The notes: generated from the letters alone by a model not told the origin. A DNA stretch of 64,000 nucleotides from Natronolimnohabitans innermongolicus JCM 12255 (GCF_000337215.1 NZ_AOHZ01000031.1:37115-101114); one strand, 5' to 3'; shown: positions 25,367 through 34,065, counted from the stretch's first letter. Numbers and translations: made by a program.

Positions 25367-26980
25367 TCAGCACTCGAAATCGGACGCCGTAAAGACGATC
25401 TCGCCGTCGACGAGCGTCGCCGTCACGTCGATCTCGTCGATCCGCTCTCGCTGCTCCCACGGCGATTCCTCGAGCACCACCAGATCCGCCCGTTTGCCGA
25501 CCGCGAGCGTCCCGAGTCGGTCCTCGTCGAAGCCGGCGTAGGCCGCACCACGGGTATAGGCTCGCAGCGCCGCCGTCACTGACAGTCGCTGGGCCTCGGT
25601 CGGCGCGTTGGCGGCGTGGTGGACTCCCAACAGCGGATCCAGGGGCATGCAGTCCGAGCCGAACGCGAGCGGGACGCCCGCCTCGAGGACGCGCCGGAAC
25701 CGATTCGTCCGATCGCGCCGCTCGCGTCCGAGTCGTCGGTCGTAGAGCCCGCCGTCGTCCGCCCAGCGGTGGAAGTTCGGCTGCATCGAGGCGACGATCC
25801 CCGCCTCGGCCATCCGCGCGATATGGTCGTCCGTCGCCAGTTCTGCGTGCTCGATCCGGTGGCGCCGGCCGCCGGGGTCAGGCGTGGCCTCGAGCGCCGC
25901 AAGCGTCTCCTCGACGGCTTCGTCGCCGATCGCGTGGACGCAGATCTGGTAGCCCGCGCCGTCGGCGCGCTCGACGAGCGCCGCGAGGTCGTCGGGGTCG
26001 ACGACCCACTGGCCGCGGTCGCCGTCGGTGTCCGGGTCGTCGTCGCCGGGTTCGCGGTCGCCGCCGTCGCGCCCCTCGGCGTCCGCGTACGGTTCCGTCA
26101 GCCGCGCCGTTCGACTGCCGAAACTCCCGTCCGAGAACGACTTGATCGCGCCCGTCCGCACGCGGTCGTCGCCGTCGTTCGTCGACAGTCCGACTTCGGA
26201 CAGGGCCTCGAGGTGGTCGCTCCAGTAGTCGATCCGCACGCGAAGCGGGAGGTCGCCGTCGGCGGCCAGCTCGCGGTAGACTCGCGGCGCCGCGGAGCCG
26301 CGGACCTTGTCGTGGACGCACGTCACGCCGAGTTCGACGGCGCGTTCCGACGCCGCAGCGAGAACCTCGCGTAGCTCTTCGCGGTCGCTCGTCAGTCGCC
26401 GCCTGACGGCCTCGGCGGCGTCCTCGACGGCGACGCCGGTCGGCTCGCCGGCCGCCGTTCGGAGATCGTCGGCGGGAAGGTCGTCGGCGAGACGCGCTAC
26501 CGCGACCGAGTTCAGCGACGCGGTGTGGAGGTCGACGCGCATCGCGACGACCGGGCGCACCTCGCTGACCCGATCGAGATCCGCGCGCGTGAGCGGCTCC
26601 GTTCGCGCGTCGGCACCCGTCCACGCGCTCTCGTCGTACCCGAAGCCGAGGATCCACTCGCGGTCCGGTTCGGCGTCGGCGTGCGCTCGCAGGATCTCGA
26701 GACAGTCCGCGGCGGAGTCGGCCGCGGAGAGGTCGGCGTGGACGAGGTGCTGTCCGAGCTGTTCCATATGCGTGTGGGCGTCGACGAAGCCGGGCAGAAC
26801 GGGTCGTCCGCCGCAGTCTACGACGTCGGTCCCGACGCCTTCGAGGAACCGCATCTCGTACTCGTCGCCGAGTCGGACGATCTCGCCGTCGCGGACGGCG
26901 ATCGCCTCGTGGACGGTATCCGGGTCGTCGAGGGTGTGTACGGCCGCGTTCGTCACCAGCAGATCGGCGGCGTCGGTCAT
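25367..26980 (-). CDS. amidohydrolase family protein (YtcJ/exoenzyme-like, amidohydrolase_3)
   Basis: This 537-residue metal-dependent hydrolase begins DLLVTNAAVHTLDDPDTVHEAIAVRDGEIVRLGDE and has the HxH metal motif GFVDAHTHMEQLGQHL near residue 63. Further metal-ligand regions are ICVHAIGDEAVEETL, HRIEHAELATDDHIARM and the late AFGSDCMPLDPLLGVHHAANAP with the Asp ligand. The family contains N-acyl and urea-like hydrolases; the substrate is unknown. An acidic loop (DGGDREPGDDDPDTDGDRG) lies near residue 320. The stop lies 67 bases beyond the Bat gene start, in the same direction. Confidence 0.88.
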   Translation of the reverse strand: MTDAADLLVTNAAVHTLDDPDTVHEAIAVRDGEIVRLGDEYEMRFLEGVGTDVVDCGGRPVLPGFVDAHTHMEQLGQHLVHADLSAADSAADCLEILRAHADAEPDREWILGFGYDESAWTGADARTEPLTRADLDRVSEVRPVVAMRVDLHTASLNSVAVARLADDLPADDLRTAAGEPTGVAVEDAAEAVRRRLTSDREELREVLAAASERAVELGVTCVHDKVRGSAAPRVYRELAADGDLPLRVRIDYWSDHLEALSEVGLSTNDGDDRVRTGAIKSFSDGSFGSRTARLTEPYADAEGRDGGDREPGDDDPDTDGDRGQWVVDPDDLAALVERADGAGYQICVHAIGDEAVEETLAALEATPDPGGRRHRIEHAELATDDHIARMAEAGIVASMQPNFHRWADDGGLYDRRLGRERRDRTNRFRRVLEAGVPLAFGSDCMPLDPLLGVHHAANAPTEAQRLSVTAALRAYTRGAAYAGFDEDRLGTLAVGKRADLVVLEESPWEQRERIDEIDVTATLVDGEIVFTASDFEC

Positions 26981-27144
26981 GCTCGAGGGAGCGTCGGCGA
27001 CGATCAAAAAGGTGGGCGGACACACAGCGCGCAGCCGCGTTTTTGGGGCGGGACGACTCCTCGAGAGCGAGGCGCGTTCGTTCCCGTCTCGCCGAAACTG
27101 CATGCGAGCACAAGGTTAACTTGCCGGCTCGTGGACTCGCCGGT

Positions 27145-27528
27145 ATGCTCGATCGTACCGGTCGCGTCGTCTTCGGCTCGCTGCTGGTGCTGGTGCTCAT
27201 CCTCACCGGCTCGATCATCGTCGAAGACCAGTTCGGGGTCGCGTTACAGGAGTATCCGGTCCTCTCGTTTCTGATCTTCGGCGGCGTCGCCATCGCCGCG
27301 CCGCAGCTGTATCTCGCCGCGGTCGAGGAGGGACCGACCCGAAGCCGAATCCAGTTCGCAGCCATCGGGACCGCCGTGATCGCCACGGCGTTCGCCGGCT
27401 ACGCCGACGGGATCCAGTACCTGCTGCTCGCGACCGCGGGGACCGTCGCCGTCGTCGGCCTGCTCTGTTACGAGGTGTTGCGCTGGAATCGGATCACGGA
27501 GGACGGAACGCCGGCACAAACGCAGTAG
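27145..27528 (+). CDS. four-helix membrane protein of unknown function
   Basis: This 127-residue protein has about four hydrophobic helices: VVFGSLLVLVLILTGSIIV, then LSFLIFGGVAIAAPQLYLA, FAAIGTAVIATAFAGYAD and LLLATAGTVAVVGLLCYEVL. A short acidic segment (EDQFGVALQEYP) links the first two. The C-terminus is polar (NRITEDGTPAQTQ). No family function is seen. The ATG at 27145 gives the hydrophobic start; upstream is a long divergent-orientation gap to the amidohydrolase. Confidence 0.65.
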   Translation: MLDRTGRVVFGSLLVLVLILTGSIIVEDQFGVALQEYPVLSFLIFGGVAIAAPQLYLAAVEEGPTRSRIQFAAIGTAVIATAFAGYADGIQYLLLATAGTVAVVGLLCYEVLRWNRITEDGTPAQTQ

Positions 27529-27632
27529 CCGCGGGTTTCGATCGGTTTCGATCTGCATCGCCGCTTCTCTCACCGCACCGGGATCGACGAGAATCAGCAA
27601 TCCTTAGGACCGCCCCCCGTCTCGAGTGAGCC

Positions 27633-28910
27633 ATGACAGATCCCGCGGACCTCGTCGCGCGCGTCGACGAGGGCGAGTTGCGACTGCACGAACTCGAGGA
27701 CCACGCCGACTACGACACGGCGGCCGAGGCCCGTCGACTGTTGCTCGAGCGCGAGACGGAGACGGACCTCGAGGCCATCGGCGACTACACCTTCCCCGCC
27801 GAGGCCGCGGAGCCGAACATCGAGAACATGATCGGGGCCGCGCAGGTGCCGATGGGCGTCGTCGGCCCGGTTCCCGTCAACGGTGAGGCGACCTCACCGA
27901 CCTCGCAGCACTCTCCGAGTGCTGCGAACGACGGCGGCGCGGCCGACGGCGAGTACTACCTCCCGCTGGCGACGACCGAAGGCGCCCTGCTCGCGTCGGT
28001 CAACCGCGGACTCGGCGTCATCCGCACGGCGGGCGGCGCCGATGCGCGGGTGACGAAAAACGGCATGACCCGCGCGCCGGTGTTCCGGGTGTCGGGCGTC
28101 GCCGAAGCGGCCGAGACGGTCGAGTGGGTCAACGACAACGTCGAGACGCTGGCCGAGGCCGCCGAGTCCACTACGAGCCACGGCGAACTGCTCGACGTCG
28201 AGCCCTACGTCGTCGGCGACTCCGTCTACCTCCGGTTCGCCTACGACACGAAAGACGCGATGGGGATGAACATGGCCACCATCGCGACCGGCGAAGCCTG
28301 CGAGATCGTCGAGGCTGAGACCCCCGCCTCGCTGGTCGCGCTCTCGGGGAACCTCTGCTCGGACAAAAAGCCCGCCGCGATCAACGCCGTCGAGGGCCGC
28401 GGACGCTCGGTGACCGCCGACGTCGTGATCCCGGGCGAACTCGTCGAGGACCGTCTGCACACGACCGCCGAGGCCATCGCCGAGGCCAACACCCGCAAGA
28501 ACCTCACCGGCAGCGCGAAGGCGGGGAGCCTGGGATTCAACGCTCACGCCGCGAACGTCGTCGCCGCCGCGTTCCTCGCGACCGGACAGGACGAAGCCCA
28601 GGTCGTCGAGGCCGCGAACACGATCACCACGATGGACGCTCGCCAGCGCGAGGACGGCACCACCGACCTCTACGCCAGCGTCTCGCTGGCCTCCCTCGAG
28701 GTCGGCACCGTCGGCGGCGGCACGAAACTGCCCACGCAGGCGGAGGCGCTCGAGGTGCTCGGCCTCAAGGGCGGCGGCGACCCACCGGGTTCGAACGCCG
28801 ACGCGCTGGCCGAGATTATCGCCGTCGGCGCGCTGGCGGGCGAACTCTCCCTGCTCGCGGCGCTGGCGTCGCGGCATCTGGCGAGCGCACACGAAGACCT
28901 GGGCCGATAA
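27633..28910 (+). CDS. hmgA: class I hydroxymethylglutaryl-CoA reductase (NADPH)
   Basis: This 425-residue enzyme makes mevalonate for archaeal isoprenoid ether lipids. Features are ENMIGAAQVPMGVVGPVPVNG, YYLPLATTEGALLASVNRG, TRAPVFRVSG, DAMGMNMATIATGEA (NADPH and CoA site), LCSDKKPAAINAVEGRGRSV and GTVGGGTKLPTQAEA near the C-terminus. The enzyme is the target of statins. An in-frame insertion of about 18 residues after VPVNGEA (SPTSQHSPSAANDGGAADG) is unusual and is encoded by two tandem perfect hairpins at 27881-27927. Confidence 0.94.
   Translation: MTDPADLVARVDEGELRLHELEDHADYDTAAEARRLLLERETETDLEAIGDYTFPAEAAEPNIENMIGAAQVPMGVVGPVPVNGEATSPTSQHSPSAANDGGAADGEYYLPLATTEGALLASVNRGLGVIRTAGGADARVTKNGMTRAPVFRVSGVAEAAETVEWVNDNVETLAEAAESTTSHGELLDVEPYVVGDSVYLRFAYDTKDAMGMNMATIATGEACEIVEAETPASLVALSGNLCSDKKPAAINAVEGRGRSVTADVVIPGELVEDRLHTTAEAIAEANTRKNLTGSAKAGSLGFNAHAANVVAAAFLATGQDEAQVVEAANTITTMDARQREDGTTDLYASVSLASLEVGTVGGGTKLPTQAEALEVLGLKGGGDPPGSNADALAEIIAVGALAGELSLLAALASRHLASAHEDLGR
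27881..27927. repeat. tandem perfect hairpins inside hmgA coding sequence
   Basis: Two back-to-back inverted repeats lie in frame in hmgA: CGGTGAG / CTCACCG with a 5-base loop (27881-27899) and TCGCAGCACTC / GAGTGCTGCGA with a 3-base loop (27903-27927). Both arms are perfect. They encode a Thr/Ser/Ala-rich insertion absent from the family consensus between the VPMGVVGP and GEYYLP motifs. Confidence 0.8.
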
Positions 28911-29430
28911 ATCGGCTCGGAGTCACGTGATTCCGGACGCCGCAGGCGTCTCGTCATCCCGTTATCCGGAGAGTCGAAGACTCTCGGACGACCTCGAGTC
29001 GAGGCACTCTACCAGCTACTTCCGTAGAAGAGACCCATCTGGGAGTGAAACCGCGTGGTTTGGCCAGGCGTCAGCGCAGTGGAGAGTCGGCAGGATTTTG
29101 ACACGAGGTTTTTGGCTGGCTGTCGTGGCAAGGTCGATTCAGACCCTCAGATCCGTTTCGTGGACCGCCCGCTTGCCGCGGGCACCCTATTTGACATGCC
29201 CGCTCCGCACTCGGGGAATTTCCACACATCAGGCTTGTAATATCTAATATCTTTCTCGAAAGAAAGTGATCGGCATCGGAACCAATCGTGTCGATACGCT
29301 CCTCCGTAGTGGTGTGTGCAGAACCCGACCGGAGGGCATTCAAAACAGGCGATAGTGTGTCAACACTCGAGTGGTTCTATAGTTGCAGAAGCGTGATCAG
29401 TCGTCCGCACTCGAGGGCGCTCGAGCGAAA
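28911..29430. other. intergenic region with two hairpins after hmgA
   Basis: The 520 bases after hmgA hold no gene I can support. GACGCC-gca-GGCGTC (28936-28950) and GAGAGTC-gaa-GACTCTC (28969-28985) are perfect hairpins directly after the stop, probably terminator or mRNA-end structures. A third, GCCCGC-ttgcc-GCGGGC, is at 29167-29183. The rest is moderately AT-rich around 29238-29262 (taatatctaatatctttct) with no start-stop pair of normal codon use; it may be a decayed element. Confidence 0.6.
28936..28985 (+). terminator. two tandem hairpins directly after hmgA
   Basis: The two perfect stems (6 and 7 base pairs, 3-base loops) begin 26 bases after the hmgA stop. Archaeal termination does not require hairpins, so this is a candidate 3' end structure rather than a proven terminator. 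The second is followed by an acidic-rich, T-poor stretch, so no U-run is present. Confidence 0.4.
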
Positions 29431-29796
29431 CTATGTCGGCCGTTCGGCGACCTCGCGTTCCTCCCGTCGAGCCCGCATCGTCATCACGGCGATGTAGAGT
29501 CCGCCGACGACCAACAGCAGGTAACCGGCGAGAAACAGTACGCCGCCGCCAGTGACGGCGACGATTCCGAGACCGAGCGCCGCGGTGGCGTGGGCGGCCG
29601 CGAAGTCGCGACGGCCGTAGGCGTTGTGCAAGAGTGCGATCGCGGCGAAGGTGACGGCGAACGTGCCGATGGCGAGCGTCGTCGGATCGAAACCGAGGAC
29701 CGTGTCGCCGATGTATCTGCCGTACGCGTAGAAGGCCAGCGCGGGAACCGTCCCGACGCCGATCGCCGTCATCTGCACGTCGACGGTCTCGTCCAT
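29431..29796 (-). CDS. four-helix membrane protein of unknown function
   Basis: This 121-residue protein has about four hydrophobic segments: VQMTAIGVGTVPALAFYAYG, TTLAIGTFAVTFAAIALLHNAYG, AAHATAALGLGIVAVTGGGVLFLAG and YLLLVVGGLYIAVMTM. The ATG at 29796 is chosen; an in-frame ATG at 29820 would add eight residues. The C-terminus is charged (RARREEREVAERPT). The gene has a promoter-like position downstream of a 520-base gap. Function unknown. Confidence 0.65.
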   Translation of the reverse strand: MDETVDVQMTAIGVGTVPALAFYAYGRYIGDTVLGFDPTTLAIGTFAVTFAAIALLHNAYGRRDFAAAHATAALGLGIVAVTGGGVLFLAGYLLLVVGGLYIAVMTMRARREEREVAERPT

Positions 29797-29895
29797 TTGT
29801 CGCCCGTTAGGGGCGGCCACGCAAAGCCCTGGTGTTTCGACTGAAACGTGACCCGCGACCTGAACGCGAGCTAAAACGGCCCCACAGCCGTCGAT

Positions 29896-30420
29896 CTACA
29901 GCCGTCGATACCGACCGCGGCTCTCGCTCACCTCGCCGCGTCTGGCCAGTTTCTCGAGGGCGTCACGAACGTACTCGGCGCCGACGCCGCGCTCGCCGGC
30001 GTAGTCGATCACCTCGTCCTCGGTCGGTCGTTCCAGGTCCTCGAGTGCGGCCTCGATGATCTCTTTCTTGCTGCCGTTGCGCGAGGGCCCCCGCGGGTCG
30101 CGCTCGCCGGCGGCCTCGAGTTCGTCGACGTCGAGGCCCGAGGCCTCGAGGTACTCCGAATCGTCGACGACGCCGTCGGCGACCTCGTCCTCCAGGGCGT
30201 CGTAGGAGTCGAGTTTCGCGAAGGCCTCGCCCTCGCCCTGTCGGTTCGCGAGCATCGAGGCGCGAACGTCGCGGGCGTGGCTCGCGTCCTCGGTTTCGAC
30301 GAACTTCTTGCGGCGTTCGTAGGGTCTGCGCGCGCCACAGCGGGGACACTGGGTCGTCTCCGAGCGGCCCTCGATGATCCAGAGGTTCGAACACTCGCTA
30401 CAGCCGACGACGGCGTACAT
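29896..30420 (-). CDS. DUF5817-like zinc-ribbon and winged-helix protein
   Basis: This 174-residue protein has an N-terminal zinc ribbon: CSECSNLWIIEGRSETTQCPRCGARRPYERRKKF with CxxC pairs at about 8-11 and 27-30. A charged linker follows, and residues about 110-174 form a winged-helix-like domain (KKEIIEAALEDLERPTEDEVIDYAGERGVGAEYVRDALEKLARRGEVSESRGRY). A nucleic-acid-binding role is plausible from this layout. The family DUF5817 is named from memory with moderate certainty. Confidence 0.75.
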   Translation of the reverse strand: MYAVVGCSECSNLWIIEGRSETTQCPRCGARRPYERRKKFVETEDASHARDVRASMLANRQGEGEAFAKLDSYDALEDEVADGVVDDSEYLEASGLDVDELEAAGERDPRGPSRNGSKKEIIEAALEDLERPTEDEVIDYAGERGVGAEYVRDALEKLARRGEVSESRGRYRRL

Positions 30421-30544
30421 GCTCGTCTCGAGGTGGGGCCCGACCGTAGTTGAAGGTTTGGCGACCGGGGCGAAAGTGGTCGGCTACCGCACGGAGCGAT
30501 CGTCGAGGGGTGGGATTATGGCGCTCGGCGTCCCCACAGAGCGT

Positions 30545-30928
30545 ATGGAACGCGTTTCACTCGAGGACTGTGACCCGTCCGAGGCCGCCGAGGGCGTCCG
30601 CCTCGCGTTGATGGCCGGCGGCGACGAGATGACCGTCCAGCACTTCGAGATTGAACCCGGCGCCGAAGTCACCGCACACAGCCACGACAACGAGCAGACG
30701 GGGTTCATCTACGAGGGCGAGATCGTCTTCCGCGTCGGTGGCGAGGGCGGTTCGAACGACGAAAGCGGTGACGCGGACGACGACGCCGAGGAGATCGTCT
30801 GCGGGCCGGGCGACAGCTACGCGATTCCCGGCGGCCGGACCCACGCGGCCGAAAACCGCGGCGGCGAACCGGTCAGGGGTGTGGATATTTTTAGCCCACC
30901 TCGAGAAAATCCGAGCTGGCAGGACTGA
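30545..30928 (+). CDS. cupin-domain protein
   Basis: This 127-residue single-cupin protein has the metal-binding motif 1 residues EPGAEVTAHSHDNEQTGFIYEGEIVF (two His and a Glu) and the second motif CGPGDSYAIPGGRTHAAENRGGEPV (His). An acidic insertion (GGEGGSNDESGDADDDAEEI) between the motifs is typical of halophiles. Small cupins of this kind bind a metal ion and are often isomerases or dioxygenases; the substrate is unknown. The ATG at 30545 was chosen because MERVSLEDCDPSEAAEG is the usual start of this group. Confidence 0.78.
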   Translation: MERVSLEDCDPSEAAEGVRLALMAGGDEMTVQHFEIEPGAEVTAHSHDNEQTGFIYEGEIVFRVGGEGGSNDESGDADDDAEEIVCGPGDSYAIPGGRTHAAENRGGEPVRGVDIFSPPRENPSWQD

Positions 30929-31036
30929 GCGCGTCTGGTCGCGAATCGACCGCGTGGGCAGCGCCTAATCCAACGTTTCGATCGCCGGCTGTGTTCCCAG
31001 TGAAAAGCGATGCGCCTCGAGCGGGATGGAACAATT

Positions 31037-31059
31037 TACATTTAGGTAGTTAAAATGTA
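31037..31059. promoter_or_regulatory. inverted repeat upstream of the DoxX-like gene
   Basis: TACATTT and AAATGTA form a perfect 7-base inverted repeat with a 9-base spacer, in the AT-rich region 138 bases before the gene at 31197. The spacing and symmetry fit a dimeric regulator-binding site. No comparison set is available in this window. Confidence 0.35.
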
Positions 31060-31196
31060 GTTTCATACCTTGCTTACAATGGCCGTGGTCGACCCACCAC
31101 CATCCCACTCACCGGACACGCGATCGGTACTGATCTATCGCATCAGTATTAACACTATCGGGCATTTTAATAATACGAAGTAACCAGGTCGAGAAG

Positions 31197-32582
31197 ATGC
31201 TAGATAATCTGAGCGCGGTGGATGGCTCGACCGACCGACGAGCCGGGCCGTGGATCGCGTTTGCACGCGTCTTCGCCGGGTTCTTGCTGTTGTACGAACT
31301 AACACTCGGCGGCTGGTGGAAACTCGGCTGGGTGACGACCGGTCCGAATCCGGAGTGGGTCGGATCAAGTGCCGGCGCAGAGGTCCAGTCGGTCGCCGAA
31401 CAGGCTATCGACGAGGGGACGTTCGGCTGGTTCGCGTGGCTGCTCGAGGCCGTCGTCCTCCCCGCTCCCGAGCTGTGGACGGCGCTGGCACTGGCCGCAC
31501 AGATCGCGACCGCCGCGTGTCTCGTGTTGGGACTGTGGACGCGGCCGGCCGCCCTGCTCGGAATCCTGTATTTCCTGCCGGTGTTCCATCTCGGCATGAT
31601 CCGAACGTCGCCGCTGTTTACCGTTCCGATCGCGTTCGCGTTCGTCGCGAACGCGGGCCGGTACTACGGAGTCGATGCAGTGCTCTGGCGTCGATCGGGC
31701 GTCGTCGGGCGATTCACCCGAACCGTCAACGCGCCCCTCCCGATTCGACGTCACTGGTATCCTCCACTCGTCGCTGCAGTCGCCGTTATCGGCGTGTACT
31801 ACCTGCTGTCGATCCCCGAAACGGTCGACACTCGCGTCCATCTCACGAGCCTCGAGATGACCGTCTTCGCAGGCCTGGTCGCTGGCGGACTCTCGTTCGT
31901 GTATCGCGGCGCATCCCCGGTGTCGGTCGCTGCAGACGCACTGCGGATATTCGTCGGCTATCGCTTCCTACAGGAAATCGTCGTTCGAGCAGAGCCCGGT
32001 GCTAACGCGCTCCCCGGGTGGGCAAGCGCCGACGCACAGGCCGACGTGTTCGGCGGGATCGCCGAGACCCACGTCGCCCCCGTGAGCGCGTTCCTCGAGG
32101 GTGCGGTTCTCCCGGCGATGAGCGCGTGGGTCGTCGCGTTCGCCATCGTCCAGACCGCCGTCGGCGTTTCGCTGCTCGTCGGCTATCGAACGCGGATCGC
32201 GGGAACGGTTGCCGTCGGCTATCTCACCGTGTTGACTGCGCTCGGACTGGTCCGGCTCGCCCCGCTGGTGTTTGCGAGTGCGATCGTCGCTGCGACTCTG
32301 GCTGGCCGACACGCCAGTCTCGACGCGATCGCCGGACGGACGCCACAGCCACCCGCCCTCTCCGACCGCATAGCGATACCTGCCGCGGTCGGCGGCATTG
32401 CACTCCTCGCCGGTGGTGCGCTGCTCGGTATCGACCCCGAAGCCGGCTACGCGGAGGTCGCCGGCCCCGTTGCCCTCACGATGCTCGCGTTCGGGCTGTT
32501 GGCGCTCGCAATCGTCTCGAGCGCCCGCATAGAGTCCGCGTCGAGCCGACTCGAGTCGCCGTCTCCGACAAGCGACGACTGA
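31197..32582 (+). CDS. tandem DoxX-like membrane protein
   Basis: This 461-residue protein has about ten membrane helices and appears to contain two DoxX-like halves. The first begins WIAFARVFAGFLLLYELTLGGWWKLGWV (about residues 19-47) and the second ALRIFVGYRFLQEIVVRAEPGANALPGW (about residues 245-273); both are followed by a long extracellular-side loop and then the Ala/Leu-rich bundle. DoxX proteins are small membrane subunits of quinol oxidase-like or thioredoxin-like systems. The fused form is unusual. A perfect inverted repeat lies upstream. Confidence 0.72.
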   Translation: MLDNLSAVDGSTDRRAGPWIAFARVFAGFLLLYELTLGGWWKLGWVTTGPNPEWVGSSAGAEVQSVAEQAIDEGTFGWFAWLLEAVVLPAPELWTALALAAQIATAACLVLGLWTRPAALLGILYFLPVFHLGMIRTSPLFTVPIAFAFVANAGRYYGVDAVLWRRSGVVGRFTRTVNAPLPIRRHWYPPLVAAVAVIGVYYLLSIPETVDTRVHLTSLEMTVFAGLVAGGLSFVYRGASPVSVAADALRIFVGYRFLQEIVVRAEPGANALPGWASADAQADVFGGIAETHVAPVSAFLEGAVLPAMSAWVVAFAIVQTAVGVSLLVGYRTRIAGTVAVGYLTVLTALGLVRLAPLVFASAIVAATLAGRHASLDAIAGRTPQPPALSDRIAIPAAVGGIALLAGGALLGIDPEAGYAEVAGPVALTMLAFGLLALAIVSSARIESASSRLESPSPTSDD

Positions 32583-32667
32583 TACCGAGTCGACTCGGTG
32601 AGACGCCCCGTGTCTCGCCACCGTTCGATACCACGGAGTTATCTGTCCGAATTGGCAAGGGCGGGCG

Positions 32668-34065
32668 ATGGCAACCGAGTCACAACAGTCGGGGTCGTGG
32701 GGGGCCGGGCGCATCGGGTCCTACGTCGATCGGCTGGGTCCGACCTGGCTCGCCGGCGCGATCGCGGCGGGCCCGGCGACGATGGCCAGCCTGCTGGTCG
32801 CGGGAGCGAGTTTCGAGTACGCGTTGCTGTGGGTCGTCGTCCTCGCGGCGCTGTTAGGAACCGTCGGGCAGTATCTGGCGATGCGGCTGGGACTGCTCAC
32901 CGAGGCCGGCATCGTCTCGGTCGTCGAGGAGCACCTCGGTTCGTTCTGGGCCTGGGTGCTGGTGATCGACGCCGTCCTCGCGGCCGGCCTGGCACAGATC
33001 GTGATCATGAAGACGCTCGCGGACGTCAGCGCGACGATCACCGCGACCGCGGGCGTCGGCGTCGCCGCGCTCGCCGATCCCCGACTCTGGGGAGTGACCT
33101 GGGCGGTGATCCTCGCCCTCGGTCTGGCCGGCGGCGGCTACCGCCTCGCCGAGGTCGGCGCGAAGGTGCTGGTCTCGCTGGTCGTCCTGACGTTCGTCGC
33201 GTCGCTGCTCGTCGTCCCGATCGATCCGGCCGACGCCGCGACCGGGCTCTCCCCCGAGATCCCGGCCGGCGTCGACGGCGCGCTCGTCGCGGCCGGCGTC
33301 CTCGGCGGCGCGGTCCACATCACGCTGTTGACGATGCAGAGCTACACCATGCGCGCCCGCGGCTGGACCGAGCGCGACCGCGATATCGCGACGTTCGACG
33401 TCGTCAGTTCGATGCTCGTCGCCTTCGGCGTCTTCAGCCTCGCGGTCTTTCTCGTCGCGGCGAGCGTCCTCCCCGAGGCCGGCGTCGATCCCGCGACGCT
33501 CGACGAGATCCAGGCCGCCGAGGCCCTCGGGCCGATCGCCGGCGAGCACGCCACCTGGATCTTCCTCGCCGGCCTCCTCGGCGCGGCCGTCTCGACGCTC
33601 GGCGGCAACACGATCGTCCCGCCGTACCTGCTCGCCGACAAACTCGGCTGGGACCGCTCCGTCGAAGACGACCGTTACCGAGCCGCGATCGTCGGCTTCG
33701 CGCTGATCTCCGCCGTCGGCGCGTTCCTCGAGGGGGCGTTCTTCGAACTGCTCGTCCTCATGCTCGCGTTCGGGCTCGTCGGGACGCCCTTCGCCCTCGC
33801 GGTGATCCTCTACCTGCTGAACGATCCCGACGTCGTCCCCGAGACGAACTCGCTCTGGGCGAACCTCGGCGGCGTCGCGCTGTTCGCCGTCGCCGCCGTC
33901 CTCGCCGCGGAGTTCGTCCAGGACGAACTCACGACGGTCACCGAGCCGACGTCGGCGTTCGTCGTTGCCTTCGCGGTCGCGATGACGCTCGCGATAGTCG
34001 GCCTCGCCGGGCGATACGCGCGCGAGCGCATCGGAAGCGAAAGAATGAGCGAGAGAGACGGTTGA
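32668..34065 (+). CDS. divergent Nramp-family transporter lacking canonical metal-binding residues
   Basis: This 465-residue protein has the Nramp fold: helix 1 LGPTWLAGAIAAGPATMASLLVAG and a long run of about 11 helices. In Nramp helix 1 the metal ligands lie in DPGN, but here the aligned residues are GPAT at positions 35-38, so the Asp and Asn ligands are gone. The helix-6 MPH motif aligns with AVH in GGAVHITLLTMQS. Thus the ion-binding Asp, Asn and Met are all replaced. It cannot be a standard Mn/Fe importer by this evidence; the substrate is unknown. Confidence 0.8.
   Translation: MATESQQSGSWGAGRIGSYVDRLGPTWLAGAIAAGPATMASLLVAGASFEYALLWVVVLAALLGTVGQYLAMRLGLLTEAGIVSVVEEHLGSFWAWVLVIDAVLAAGLAQIVIMKTLADVSATITATAGVGVAALADPRLWGVTWAVILALGLAGGGYRLAEVGAKVLVSLVVLTFVASLLVVPIDPADAATGLSPEIPAGVDGALVAAGVLGGAVHITLLTMQSYTMRARGWTERDRDIATFDVVSSMLVAFGVFSLAVFLVAASVLPEAGVDPATLDEIQAAEALGPIAGEHATWIFLAGLLGAAVSTLGGNTIVPPYLLADKLGWDRSVEDDRYRAAIVGFALISAVGAFLEGAFFELLVLMLAFGLVGTPFALAVILYLLNDPDVVPETNSLWANLGGVALFAVAAVLAAEFVQDELTTVTEPTSAFVVAFAVAMTLAIVGLAGRYARERIGSERMSERDG

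Noticed and set aside
28927..29247. Open frame behind hmgA
   Set aside because: Codon use unlike neighbours, no recognised motif, and it crosses the hairpins.
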